From the NCBI GenBank assembly GCA_000708835.1, contig DF237054.1:1-64000 (forward strand): DNA of 64,000 nt, in the 5' to 3' direction. The notes beneath the pieces are model-generated. The model was not told the DNA's origin. It was given only the letters and a program-made list of their open reading frames with translations, and made no database searches. The number at the start of each line of letters is the position of its first letter. Position 1 is the stretch's first letter. This DNA is from Klebsormidium nitens. Its lineage: Eukaryota > Streptophyta > Klebsormidiophyceae > Klebsormidiales > Klebsormidiaceae. The translations under genes and the position numbers were made by a program. Of the stretch, positions 13,001 to 24,900 are shown piece after piece.

Positions 13001-13880
13001 GATAACCCCTACAGCAAGCGAGAGGGTGACTACTTCCAGCTAGACAACCGCTTGCCAGACCGCCTGCCCAGAGTGTCGAAAAGCGGATTGCAACTTCCGT
13101 ATCCTCCAAGCACAGGACTATGTACAATGGACTTGAGCAATTCGTTCGTGGGAGCACAGGAGTATGATTGGGCAAACGAAAATGTCCAAAAATAGGGGGC
13201 CTCGCATCCTTACCACTCAGACACGTTTTGAAAAAGAAACAATAATAAGACCAAGAAGTCGTGACCAGGCATGATGTACGGAAACAGAAACGTTCGCATA
13301 GAACAACCTAATCATGTCTCCGTACCTGATTGAAAAACTACGTTCCGTTTCCACGATCTTGTGGGATCAAGCATCTTTTCTTGAATTCTTAAAGCCGATG
13401 AAGAGCCAAGATATTCTCATAATTTAGCGTCTCAGTCACCCGAGAGTACTTGCGTCTGGTTGCCATCCAGAGGCTGAACGGGCCTAATCATCGACTGGGT
13501 CGACACCTGTCGAGAGATCACATTAAGCTGAAGGGGTTGTCCGCCGCGCGCGCAGATGGGTGTAAGTTTTGAGTGAACGCCACGAAGCTGCTGACCCCGA
13601 ATCAGCCCGGCCCATCAGCTCCATTCTGCAAGGCGTCAGTAGGAGAGCTTATGAAAATGAGGCTGTTTACCTAGCCCGCCTCAGATGCTGCCGTCCTCCC
13701 GATCACTGCCAGCGCAACTCTCTCGCCGCTTTGTTGCTTTTAGAGTACGTCGAGTCCCAAACAAGCGTCTCAGAGGGTATTCTGTCAGGTCCGAGCTCTA
13801 AGGCCGCCGAGCAAGCGTCCGTCTACTCAACCCAACCAGCTTTTCTTGGGAAGCGACTTATTCAAGGGGGCGTCTACCCC
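4081..13880. other. Gene-poor stretch, no supportable gene
   Basis: Apart from the CGGAC repeat at 4860-4990 I find no recognisable coding region here. Open frames are short, overlap on both strands and lack family motifs. A few segments read protein-like (minus strand near 5744-5971 and 7046-7180, plus strand near 12953-13195) but lack convincing splice context. Transposon debris or intergenic DNA is the likeliest content. Confidence 0.5.
4860..4990 (+). repeat. CGGAC repeat in 11-bp helical phase
   Basis: The pentamer CGGAC starts at 4860, 4871, 4882 and 4893, exactly 11 bp apart. It appears again at 4943, and then at 4963, 4974 and 4985, again exactly 11 bp apart. Two reverse-complement GTCC/GTCCG words lie between the clusters at about 4899-4911. 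The spacers are not conserved, so the phasing belongs to the short word rather than to a simple microsatellite. Confidence 0.7.
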
Positions 13881-14093
13881 TTGTGGCTTGCGGCGACATC
13901 GACATGACGGTCGCTCGCCATATCAGCCCACGTGGCTTTCGCGAGCGACTACAAAAGTCCAAATCCAGGCGTCTGGTCGGCGTGTGGGACATGTCCCACG
14001 ACGTCGTCTTTAAGAAGCTCAAAGAACGCATTCCTCGAGGTACAGATTTGCAGATGCTTTTGGTCCGGCGCGCGCCACTATAAATGATAGCCC

Positions 14094-14240
14094 GGTTTAA
14101 GATCGTTGTGAGGCCACTTCGATCTTAAACCTATTCATGTTTTCAGGTTATTCTGGTCTTAAACGTTGTGTTAGACCATTTTGATCTCAAAAGCTGAATT
14201 TCTGAGATCAAAACGGCCTCAGCAAACGATCTTAAACCTG
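14094..14240. repeat. Nested foldback (MITE-like) element
   Basis: The left part (14094-14131) is itself a hairpin: a perfect 12-bp inverted repeat, GGTTTAAGATCG and CGATCTTAAACC, around a 14-bp loop. The right part (14207-14238) is the reverse complement of the left with a few mismatches, so the two arms can also pair across the whole element. A third hairpin with perfect 11-bp arms (TTTTGATCTCA and TGAGATCAAAA, about 14179-14212) sits between them. There is no coding capacity. A non-autonomous foldback/MITE is the likeliest class. A target-site duplication was not established. Confidence 0.65.
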
Positions 14241-17200
14241 TTATTGATTTATGCCGCGGAAGGCGGCCCAGAACGAAAAAAGGGAAGGCGCTAGTAACGC
14301 GGCAGAAAAACGACGCTACACAAGTATGAAAATTCTATCGGCGCAACTTTCGCCTATGTCTTACGAATCCTTTCTCCGCGTCACGCGGTGAGCGCACTGC
14401 AAGCAAGCGACTCGTAAGGCCGTGGCGCCTCCAGGTGTCGTCCTCGCTAGTGTTCCCGCGCGACCACGGAAAGGAGCGACGGTAGAATGTATCTGGACGC
14501 GCGCATTCTCAAGAGACGTGCCATGCACTTCAAGGACTTCGAGAAAGCAAATAGGGCAGAGCCGAAGAGAAATTTGAAGCGTGTCATGAGCGAAGATTGG
14601 GGATGACTCTACGTAAATTCGCAGGCAACTTAAGCGAAGTGCAACCGCCGGCCAGGCAATTCCTGTGGATACGGCGCATCGCTCTCAAGTGACAGGCTTC
14701 GAGGCTCTTACAGCCAAAAGAAGGAGAACTAAAAGGTACGAAGCTCAGGAGTTCTACGAAGCGACCCATTTATGAATGGGACCGAACGTCGATCCCCAAA
14801 CGCCCCAAGTACGGACGCTTGCCCGTCCGTGCTTGTATTGGAAAGACTTATCAAAATATGGACGCATCTCCGCACCAGCATCAGCTGACAGAGAACCACA
14901 ACCCGAATTTGTCTCTACACCAAATTGATTTGCATCATTGCCCTTGTAAAAGTTAAGGCCGTGCCACAGCTTCACAACTCGTCACGTCATGTCAGTACTT
15001 TTGTCGTTGAAGAGCAAGGAAAGACAAAGAATATCAAAACCTTCCGAGGGGCCGCTTACATATCCGCCCGGCCATGATCATTCACCCCTCAAACTTGAAA
15101 GGGCCTGGCTTGACCTTGGCAGGCCGGCTCCCGGTGACGTCAGCGGGGCTGCCACTCACGTCAGCAGGATTTGAAGGAGATTCGTCGGCCGCGGGCGCGC
15201 TCCGCGCACTTCTTTCAAGTGTCTCGCAGGGAGAAGCCTTTCTGTGGTGGGCACAACGCCAGCCAGCCTCCGACGTGTGCACAATCCATGCACCTTCATC
15301 TGGAAGCGATTCTAGAAGCCCAAAGAGAAACTCTTTTCACGGAGCAAAGCAAACCGATAGACAGAAGTGTTCGGACTTGAAGGTGGCATGAAGCAGAAGT
15401 TGAAAGGCGCTGACGCAGCAGCGGCAAAAGAGCATCGAAGCACCGGCGTGACCGGACAATTGAAACCGAGACGCGCCATGTGACCGTCCGCTTTCAAAAG
15501 GTTCGTAGGACGAAGGCTCCTTGAAAGTAGCGTCATCACGAAGAACCGCTCACTGAGGCCATGATGTGACTGCGCCTCAATATTGGCAACGTCATTGCTC
15601 CTGACCAATGCCCGACTGGAATCGAAGGCACGCAGCGAAGGAACGCTTCTTATTGACAAGCTCTTGTTGATCTGGGCAGATTCGAAACCGGGCATCCGGA
15701 TGGAAATAGCAAGTCCGAAGGATCGAGCAAGCAACGGCCTCATCCTTGGAGGATCCAATGAGACGCGACCAAGCCCCAGCGCTTTCAATGCTTCATCACC
15801 GCACAAGAATCGTGGCGCCTGCAGATTCTGAATCAGGAAAGAAGGCTTAAAAGAAAAGTAAAGTATTGTGGGCGCCCAGACCGGCACCATCTTGGGTTAG
15901 TCAGGGGTTATTGCAAAGATGACGGACTTAAGTTGCGTACTTTCAAGCGAGTAGGATCAACGAACTGAGGAGATCAGGGGATCTGCCTCCTTTCGACGAC
16001 AAATCATCGACGACAGCTGAGCGCATGCGATTGCCGATTGCTAAAGTTCTTGCTAAGACTAGAGTGAGATTCTCTTACTCCTCGTTCTTGCGTAGCCGCA
16101 TTCTATGACCTGACCGAACGACCAGTGGCATCATCCCCTGACCAAGACCTGAGCTTCTGCTCACAGCGGCCCAATTTGTGGATGTGAATCATCGCCTCTC
16201 TTGACAGTTTCGGTCCGGCCCGATCCTCCATGAGGCAGTAGACCAGCAGCGGGCCGGATATCCATATCGCGTTGGGTGTTGATAAAACCGCTTAGAGGCG
16301 TCCGAAGTGTTACCAAAAGCTGCGGGGACATCAAAGTAGAAGCAGCTTACAAACTTCAGGGTAGCCCTTTAGGATCATCGCAGATTGCACTGCCACTTTC
16401 TCTGATTGACAGCATTGGTCCGACGCACGCCTCACTCAACCCCACGTTCAACATGCAGTCCAGCATCCCTCATGATTGCAAACACAGTCACAGTTTCCTC
16501 GACAGACCGACGTCGACTGCATGAGGTGACTGCATCGGAGCTGTGCGGATCGGAGAAACAGGCACGCTTTGATAGCCGAATAGATGCAGACGTTTGACTA
16601 CCACGTGCATATACATATGCACGACGGAAGCAATACAAGTTCTTGACGGGGCGCCGGCGGACCACGCCGCGAAAGGGTCATTCTTGCATGATGACGTCAC
16701 GGTGAGCGGCATGTGAATCTGCTCACAAAGGTCTCCGAAACTGTTATCTTCTAAATTGCCGTCAGAGTCATCGGTAAAGCATTACTAGACAATTAGTTCC
16801 CTTCACTGCCTGATGAGGCAGCGCCAGAATGAGACACTGTGTCGTAATCATCGCTACGGGTTCGACAGCCGAAACAAAGGTTTATCAACCAGACTACAGC
16901 ATCAGAAGCAGAGACGATCGCAAGCAAAGTTACAGGGCAGCCGCTTGCATTGGACAAAGAAGAGCAACATATTGCGATGGCGACGCTGTTCCAATGCGAG
17001 ACATGACTATCGCTAGCAGGAACACGCGAGCGAATGCTATTGCAACGCTACTCAGTGTACACGTGGTTTCCGAAAGATAGATTCCCAGGATCGGGCGCTT
17101 GGCAGCACCCATCAGAGCTACTGTGTGAAGCTCAGTACGCATACGACCAGTGGACGTTTTGACAGAGCGACGAACAGCGCACCGGTAAGGTTGTCTTCCT

Positions 17201-20200
17201 GGATACCACCTCTCCCCCACCTCTTTTGATTGATTTGTTGAGTTGGGTCGATAGGAATGAGGAAGATACCCAAGGATTGCACTAAGCTTGGAGACTTGAG
17301 TCCAGGCTGTAATAGGGGACAAGCCAGAAACGAGATAAACAATTTAGTCCTACGCGCACTTTTACGTATGCCTCCCATCTTGCGACTCGAGAGCACAGAC
17401 AAAAGGTGCCGTGCTTGAAGCTCTGAGCATTCAAATTCCAAAGGTGAACCCGTCGGCACTTTCTACGAAGGTCTCCTCGGCAACATCTCTGCCTTGACTT
17501 TGAGCAAGTGGCAAACCAGAGCTCAAAGAAAGGCCAAACGAGACGCGTTTCAAGGGTTTCCTTTGTCTGACACCAGCTTCGCAGTGGGACCCGGGATGAA
17601 CAAGCTGCGGTCGAACCGACATCCTCAGGCTGAGTCTGCCACCACTTTTCTGCTTTGCACGTCTCCGACCGCTCGCGGGCTTGTGCAGAAAAGCCTCCTC
17701 ATTCAATAAACAAGATCGACGTCAAGTGGGCGGTGGCAAAATCGTACGTGGAAGCTTAACGCTCAAAGGGTTAAGTCGAAATGTAAGAGAAAGACAACTG
17801 GGACGTCTAATCTGGCAGGCGTCTCTGGCTCCGGACCAAGGCAGCACTTACGAAAGCCAAGGTGCACGCAAGAGCGCTTTTCATCAAAACAAGGCCCCTG
17901 CAAGAAGGATTGCTGTCAAATGAAAGCCGCGAAAGGAACTTCCGGTAAAACGTCGAAGTTTGAATGAGCGGCCGGGCTCATAAGCAACAAACAGTGGACT
18001 GTCTAGAGACTGGCTGCTGCCCGCTAAGGCCGCCTAAGGCCGCTAAAATCTCAGTCTCACACCGCCCATGATGGTAGATCCGTGAGGTCAGCCCACACCA
18101 AGCGACAGGCGGTTTGAGCTGGCACTGCCACCACGTCCATCTGAGCCTTTTCTCAAAGCAGCCCAAGATGTTGTACATATTATCGACTCTGCTAAGAGCC
18201 AACGAGCGAAGGAACAATCCGCCAAGGCCTGATGCAGAGTAGCAGAAATATGGGTGTCAAGGTGTATAAGAGGGAATCAGAACCACGGAGAGCCGAGGAC
18301 CTTCTGAGATCAGTCTCCGAAGAGCATCCTGCTCGCCCCACCAGCATATATTGTCAGGTGTCGAAGGATGATTGAAAGTGGGTGCCCATTCATGTTTAAT
18401 CGAAATTTCCGACGACCATTGGCTACAGCCCACCTGAATTGTTCGCCAAGAACAATCAAACAGCGTTCTATCAGGAAGCGGATTGGATTACTTGCATGCG
18501 TTTTGGGCTGCTCAATCTTCCGTTTCCACTGATGTTAATTGGAATCTTTACCATTGTTGAAGAATACGCACACCACTTTTGGCGGCTGGACGTTGACGCC
18601 CCCCCCCCTTGATATGATAATCAGGCAACGGCCTCAGCTCTGGCTTCTGCGTAACATCCAGATGTGGGAAGCAAAATAGACCCAGCGCTTGCCTTCCCTC
18701 ATTTCCCTACGCGAAACTCTGAAATTGCGTGTAAATATGCGTTTCACTATGAAAGCAAAGATGATGAGCCTCCGGACGGTCATCAAGATGCACGGGGACA
18801 ATGTCAAGTAAGGGCGCGTGGCCCTGAATACAACGCCGGACAGCGAAACTCGAAAGAGGAGAAACCTGAAACGTTCGACGCATGCATGTGCACATACTAA
18901 GACACCAGATTGAATTTGACGTGGATGTTTTAAGAAGCCAGAAATAACCGCGAAAGGCTCCCCTCTTGCAAATGTCCGTCGTTGGAGTCACAGAGTAAGA
19001 TCACAGGTAGCGGCAGTATCAAGCGTCAATCGCTCTCGACGCAAACGTTCTTCTTGAACAGTGGTTGCCACCATTTCCGTCTTGAATGTTTGGATAAGAA
19101 ATTTGCGTTGGGAAAGAAGACTGAACGACCAAACAATTCACACGCATCTATTGACATACAGAGATCTGTAAAAAAACTTGACGTGCGCAAGCGAGAGGAC
19201 TTAGTTTTCACATTGTGGATTGAAAGCGGGACGAAGTGTCCCCTCTCACGGTCTCCCCGTGTCGAGGCCAAGTCATGCTCCCGTCATGCTGCACTACCAG
19301 GCCTACAAAGCATGAAGAAAGGTTGACATGTGGTCATCCCTGCCACTGTTGCCGGCGGGTTCCTCGCAATTGAATTCAGGGAACCAAAAGGGATGGCCTG
19401 TTTGAGGTTTGAGTGGCAAAACGAGAATCTGCGGTGGCGTCTGCCTGAAGTGGGGTTTGTGAGGCCAGATGTCCGCCTCAGGGATACTTCTGCATCCTTG
19501 CCTCTCAAGTTATTAACTTGAGGTAGAGGGGCGCAGGCGGTTTTTGCATGGTTAACTTTGGAACGAGTCTCTAAAAGCGCCGGGCAATCTGAAAGTGCTA
19601 CTACTTTGTTCAAAGATACTTCTGTGATATGCATCGTGCAAGCAGAAGCTTAAGAACTTAGACGCGAATGACTCAAGGCTATCTCTGAGCGAACGTCTCG
19701 ACGTTTTCAAGCGAGAATTCTCACTGTCTGGTTCCTCATGGTAACAACCGGCATCAAGCTGACGCGGCCTCCTGCATTGGGATGCCTTAGTGCTCAGTAA
19801 TACTTCGAATCCAAGCTGAGACAAATTTCCATCCTGCCTTCAGAAAAGCAGTGATCCGCTTGTATCATACGCACAAGGATCGCACGAGGTCACCGGGCGT
19901 TATTCTGATTCGTTACGGACCCCCTGGCATCAGATTACTTGGAAAGAACCTGAGGATTAGCCGATCCGCTCAGCTTGCTGTGGACAGCATTGCCTCACCC
20001 AAGTGGCATGTATGCTAGGTGGATCCCCAAAGGGGGAGCAGTAGCAGAATTGCGGCTTGTCAAATCATTACTCAAAGAGTCGCAGGAAGCGAACGAGTGT
20101 ATGAGGTCAGACACAAAGCCCTGCTATACATGAGCCTTTCTAGATTCCTCAACACTCTTCCATCACTTTTGCATGAATGCCAAGTATAGCACAAGATTCA

Positions 20201-21957
20201 CAACTGCCGTGCAGTCGACCAGTTGGACAAACGTAAGCACAGCGTTTTCAATTCCAAGGTTGAGAGCAAAGGCTCGATCGAAGATGCGTGGCAGAAGCAC
20301 TTCATGAGTTCAAACAAGCGCAATCGTGATTGGAGAACAACGGGTTGGCACAAAATCATGCCTGCAAAGGATGGTTACGATGCGCGACGGTTTTGGCGAC
20401 CCGGATCACTTGACTGGTTGGTAGCGTAGGTAAGGCGAAAGTGCCATCTCTTGAGGTGCGGGCGCCTCAGAAAATGTTGTCGTCATTGCTGCGAAGTGGG
20501 ACGGGACCACCAAGAACCAACCCAGTGAGCCGGGTTGGACAGACTCGGTCAGGTTTTCTTTGAGGAGGACCGAAATTGTCGTCAACGTATAGCTGTCGGG
20601 GAAAGCAGAGCGCAAGCTCGAAATGGGAAAGAGTCGGCGACTCCTTTGAAATCAGAGCTCTGATGAGACGGTATTCTTCGAACGGGTGAGTCCTCACGAA
20701 AGGATTGGGCAAAGGATTGACGGGCAAGATGTGGACTTCTGGGCAGATTTGACATCCTTATGCGGGTCCGGACTTCAGCGGATCAATCATATGGCCGAAC
20801 GACTCTCAGTTCGTTGGTTGGCAGCATCATTTGACATGTAGCACGCTCCTCAAGGTCGGAATGACGACTGTTCAGGAAGCGACGAAAACAACCCAGAAAA
20901 GTGGGTGACTGCTTGGAGAACAACTGCAGCAAATCCATGGCGCACCCGCGCATGGGCAGAGACATCCAGTCAGGCAATGAGGCTATGTAAAGAAAAGGGA
21001 TTTTGGCACGCCCTTAGCATCAGCCAGCACCACAGCCATCAGCTTATGGGACGGAACCCTAAGCTCTGCCTCATTGCTCCCTAGAAACGATGCGCGGTGA
21101 CGAAGAGTTAAACGGCTTCAAAGCTACACTCCGAAGTCCCATTGGCAAGAACGAGGTTCCACGCAACCAACGCCTTCGCCTTTGCTTAGTAAAGAGTTCA
21201 AGCATGCACTTCACCAAGGATGAGGCTCCAAAAGGCGGGCAAGCATTGAAACGAGTCCTGCCAAGCATGTTCCGCATCTAAAAGTCTGCTCACATGCACA
21301 GGGGTCGAGCAACCGGATTCCGTTACATGAAAGAAAACTACGAGCAACATGGTACGGAATCACCCGACCATCACATCTGGAGATCGACAAAATCTTTGAA
21401 ACAGAAAGTGCACATGCAATTCCCAGACAAAAGACTCAAAACTTGCATCAGCCAACGAGCTTTAGGCGACCTTCAATGCCAACAGCACATCGGCACTGAG
21501 CAAACCCACACTTGGCCAAGCCGCTTGCACAACTCGGAGATAGACAAGACTTCTCCCCATCCTAGATTCCAAGGGGCAGCTCTGTGCGAATGCCGGATCA
21601 CCCGCCTCTGGTGTGCTTACAAAAAGCACCCCAGCGGTTGCAACAAGTCATTGCCCTTCATGCCATGTCGACGGGGTCGCTTCGGAACAACCTTCGCCCG
21701 CATTGCAAAAATACTCGACTGGATTTTCGCAAGGAAGCATGTTGTCATTGTCTGCGTTCACATCGGGTATTTTGCCGCGAAGACATGGTTGCACGCAGTA
21801 AGGGGTGGGGCGCGCCCGTCACCACTATTGCACGAACAAAACGAGCCAACTCTTCCAATCGAGACAGGCCTTTGGAGCAAGCTTGATGCCGGAAAGGCAA
21901 TCCAATTCTGTATTTACCCAGCAAGAATTACATCAAGCGTCCCTGATTGAGTTATCG
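14241..21957. other. Gene-poor stretch, no supportable gene
   Basis: No exon with a recognisable domain was found on either strand. The longest open frames (minus 15312-15890, plus 21294-21950) have no motif and are probably chance. A C homopolymer lies near 18600. The right end is the 3' flank of the At5g58100-like gene. Confidence 0.5.
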
Positions 21958-24900
21958 TCACCGTTGCGGAGTGGAGAAGAATATGACGACAAAGTACACT
22001 AGCAGACCCGCCGCTAAAATCCCCGCGTACAGGAACGCATCCGACGTGGGCGCGACAGGCAAGCTGTGCTTGACCTTGCAGCATGCCAGCCCGTCCCTCG
22101 CCGCCTCTAGTTGCGCATCCACGTAGTCCCGGAAGCCCTGCAAGGCGGAGCGAAGCGGATGTCAATTCTCGAGCTCCTGATTGAGCGGACTCAAAAGAGG
22201 CGTTTGCTACAGTGTAAATGCCTGTCGAGTGATGGCGGGACAGCAAGATGTAGCGCTGACTCAATCTGGGCTGTCAAGCGAAGGCCGTCGGTTGAGCCAA
22301 CAGTTGGACCTACTGAACCATTGAGTATCTTTCGAAGACTTCTAATTTTCGACTCCGGCGTCGATTAGATTCCCGGACGGTTGTGCTCCGGCTACAGCAT
22401 TGAGGATCTCAAAGGGTCCGTGCAAGATTTGACAAAATTGGACGCGCACCTGATCTCTTCGATTGCTTGCATCCTATCTGTGCCTGGGAATCGATTCTGA
22501 TCACCATGCAGAAGACTACCCTCAAACCACCAATTACCCGCAAAGCTTTTGGGCCATTACAACACAACCTGACCCGCAGCATCTTTTCCGGCAAAGCTGA
22601 CAGAAGGGACCATCGAATCTGTCTTGATCGTTGCAGTGACTGCTGATAAAACTGCGATGTAACGGCCCTCACCCGGACGGTCCAGAGCAGGCTGGACGAC
22701 TGCTTGTGGGCGTCCGCAAAGTTTTGCTCGTACAGCAACCCGCCCAACAGCACCAACCGGTCCTCAATGTCCTGCAACAGAGGAGTAGCACACACGTGTC
22801 GGGTTATTGCAGAACAGACTGATTGAGAGATTGGCATAGCCCCTTGCTGTAGCGCACTTTGCCGCTGATTAGTCTGCCGAACCCTGCCGTCTGGAGTTGT
22901 GAGGTTCGAAGGGTGGACTTAAACATTCCGTCTGGATCTTGTGGGCCAGCTCCGGCGGAATAAGAGTGCCGAATTCCAGGGACAAATAGGTCCGATGATA
23001 ATCGGTTGGGATTTACTCCGCCGCTGAACTACAAGAAAATTCTTGGACAATAGCCGTGTTGAGAGGTATCTCACGTCTGCACGCCCCAATGAAATTCGCC
23101 TTCAAAGCTTGTAACATTCTAATCAAAAGGGGAGTGGCTTTTGGCTTCTTGTTGCTCCCCGCACGGGAGTGGAGTGACTCTCCTGATTCCAAAAGAGTTC
23201 TGCATCTGGCTAGGGAAACAGGCGGCAACATCTCCGAACCTGACGCCAGGGGATAGAACGCAGTCACTTTCCCCAAAGAAGAAAGCCGACAGGGCTACTG
23301 GAGCACAACGAAGGATGGATTGAGGTTTCAGGCCCTCCATTTGTTTGACCGCAAGACACGATTCAAGGTGCTACCAGACGGCTCGCATCGATAGCAACCT
23401 TAAGAAACCGTGTAAGTTGCTGAGCAAGCAGGTCAGAGACGAATCGATCGAGCACAACCGGGCCGACAGAAGAGACTTGAAGACAAGGCACCAGTGCCTT
23501 CATCCAATGAAGACTTTGCAGGCATTGGTCCCACGGAAGTTGTGACTACCTTGATTTCCATTTGCAGCCGCTCAACGGTGGCGTGTGGCAGGGGCGCGAC
23601 GGTCCGCTCCGGGTCGCTGTAGAGCTTCTCCATCCACAGGAGCGGGCTGCTGTACGCCTCCGGTGCGGGTCGCGCAGACACGTTGGCGCCGAACGGCGTC
23701 CGCAAGTACTCGTTCGCAAACTCTTCTATCGCCTGTCAGAGGTGAGCAGAGCTTGTGTCAGTCAGTGGTTTATAACGTCAGCAAAATATTACTAATGAAG
23801 TATGCGAACGGGTCTGGGTGGTGCGGACATGTTGCGGCCGAACGGCGTCCGCAGATACTCGTTCGCAAAGTCTTTTATCGCCTGTTCGGGGGAGAATGGA
23901 TTAGTAGGTGCTTCACATCAGGATTATGATGACGTCAGCAAAGTATGTGCAGAGACTTAGGCGACAGTGTCGGGCGGCGGACACGTTGGCGCCGAACGGC
24001 GACCTCAAATATGCGTTTGCAAACTCCTCGATCGCCCGAAAAAAAGGAGGGGATGAGAGGGAGGTAGCATCAGCGCAGGGTTGTGACAACGTCAGCAGAG
24101 GTGCAGTGCAAGGGTCTAGGCGGAGCGGAAACATTTGTACTGAGCGGCGTTCGCAGATACTCGTTCGCAAACTCTTCTATCGCCTGTAAAGAGTGGGTAT
24201 CAGAATCAGGGTGTGGTTACGTCGCAAAGCATAAGCATGGGGGTAGAGCACAGCAGAGACGTTGCCGCCGAACAGCGTTCGCAAAAACTCGTTCGCGAAC
24301 TCCTCAAATTGCCTGTAGATGGACGAAGGACCAACTTGGAATCTGAATCAAGGTTCTGAATGCGCACGGGTTGATCCGCACGTGACACTGCATTTGCCTA
24401 CATTCGGCAATAGATGCTCGAACGAATGTTTTCGAAGCAGCGGTGGACACTCGTCACTCGCAGGGTTAGCGCAGCACCCAAAGAGTCATATCCACAGAAC
24501 AACTACATTTCACAATTGGAGAACGAGCATCGAGCGAGCGACGACAACATAATAGCCAGTCTATTCTCGCATTTTCAGCTGAACTGGATCAAAATCCCAT
24601 AAACTACCCACAACAGGGGTGGTGAAAAGCTGAGGCATGTTTCATCACAGCCCCACTGTCTTCCTCTTAGAAACCACTTTCCTCACCAGCACTGCGTCCC
24701 GCACACCCCGTATCGCCGTGTCCACCCGCGAGAAGATGGCGTTCCGCAGCGACGTGTCGAGCAGCAGTTCGCTGAGTTGGAGAACGGCCCAAACGGATGA
24801 TGCCCATTCGCCCACATCCAGTTTTCCTGTGCCCGGTTCCGGATCACCGACCACCGCTCGTGGGGCGCCGCCAGGCCGCTGAGCACGCTCGCCACCCCGG

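Noticed and set aside
12953-13195. Plus-strand frame reading NPYSKREGDYFQLDNRLPDR and onward
   Set aside because: Protein-like in part, but isolated, with no recognisable motif or neighbouring exon.
13883-14083. Exon-like GC3-rich segment before the foldback element
   Set aside because: Two frames look equally plausible and no family is recognised, so a gene call cannot be supported.
15312-15890. 192-codon open frame on the minus strand
   Set aside because: No domain, no splice context, composition like its surroundings; the opposite strand is open as well. Probably chance.
21294-21950. 218-codon open frame on the plus strand
   Set aside because: Cys/His-rich but with no motif and no codon bias like the real exons here; it overlaps the 3' flank of the minus-strand gene.
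22673-23732. Nicalin/nicastrin identity for the minus-strand membrane gene
   Set aside because: The C-terminal membrane helix invited it, but exon order and the blocks HHPFGPFSN, ISAGPCSYG and VYFVVIFFS match the At5g58100 family instead.
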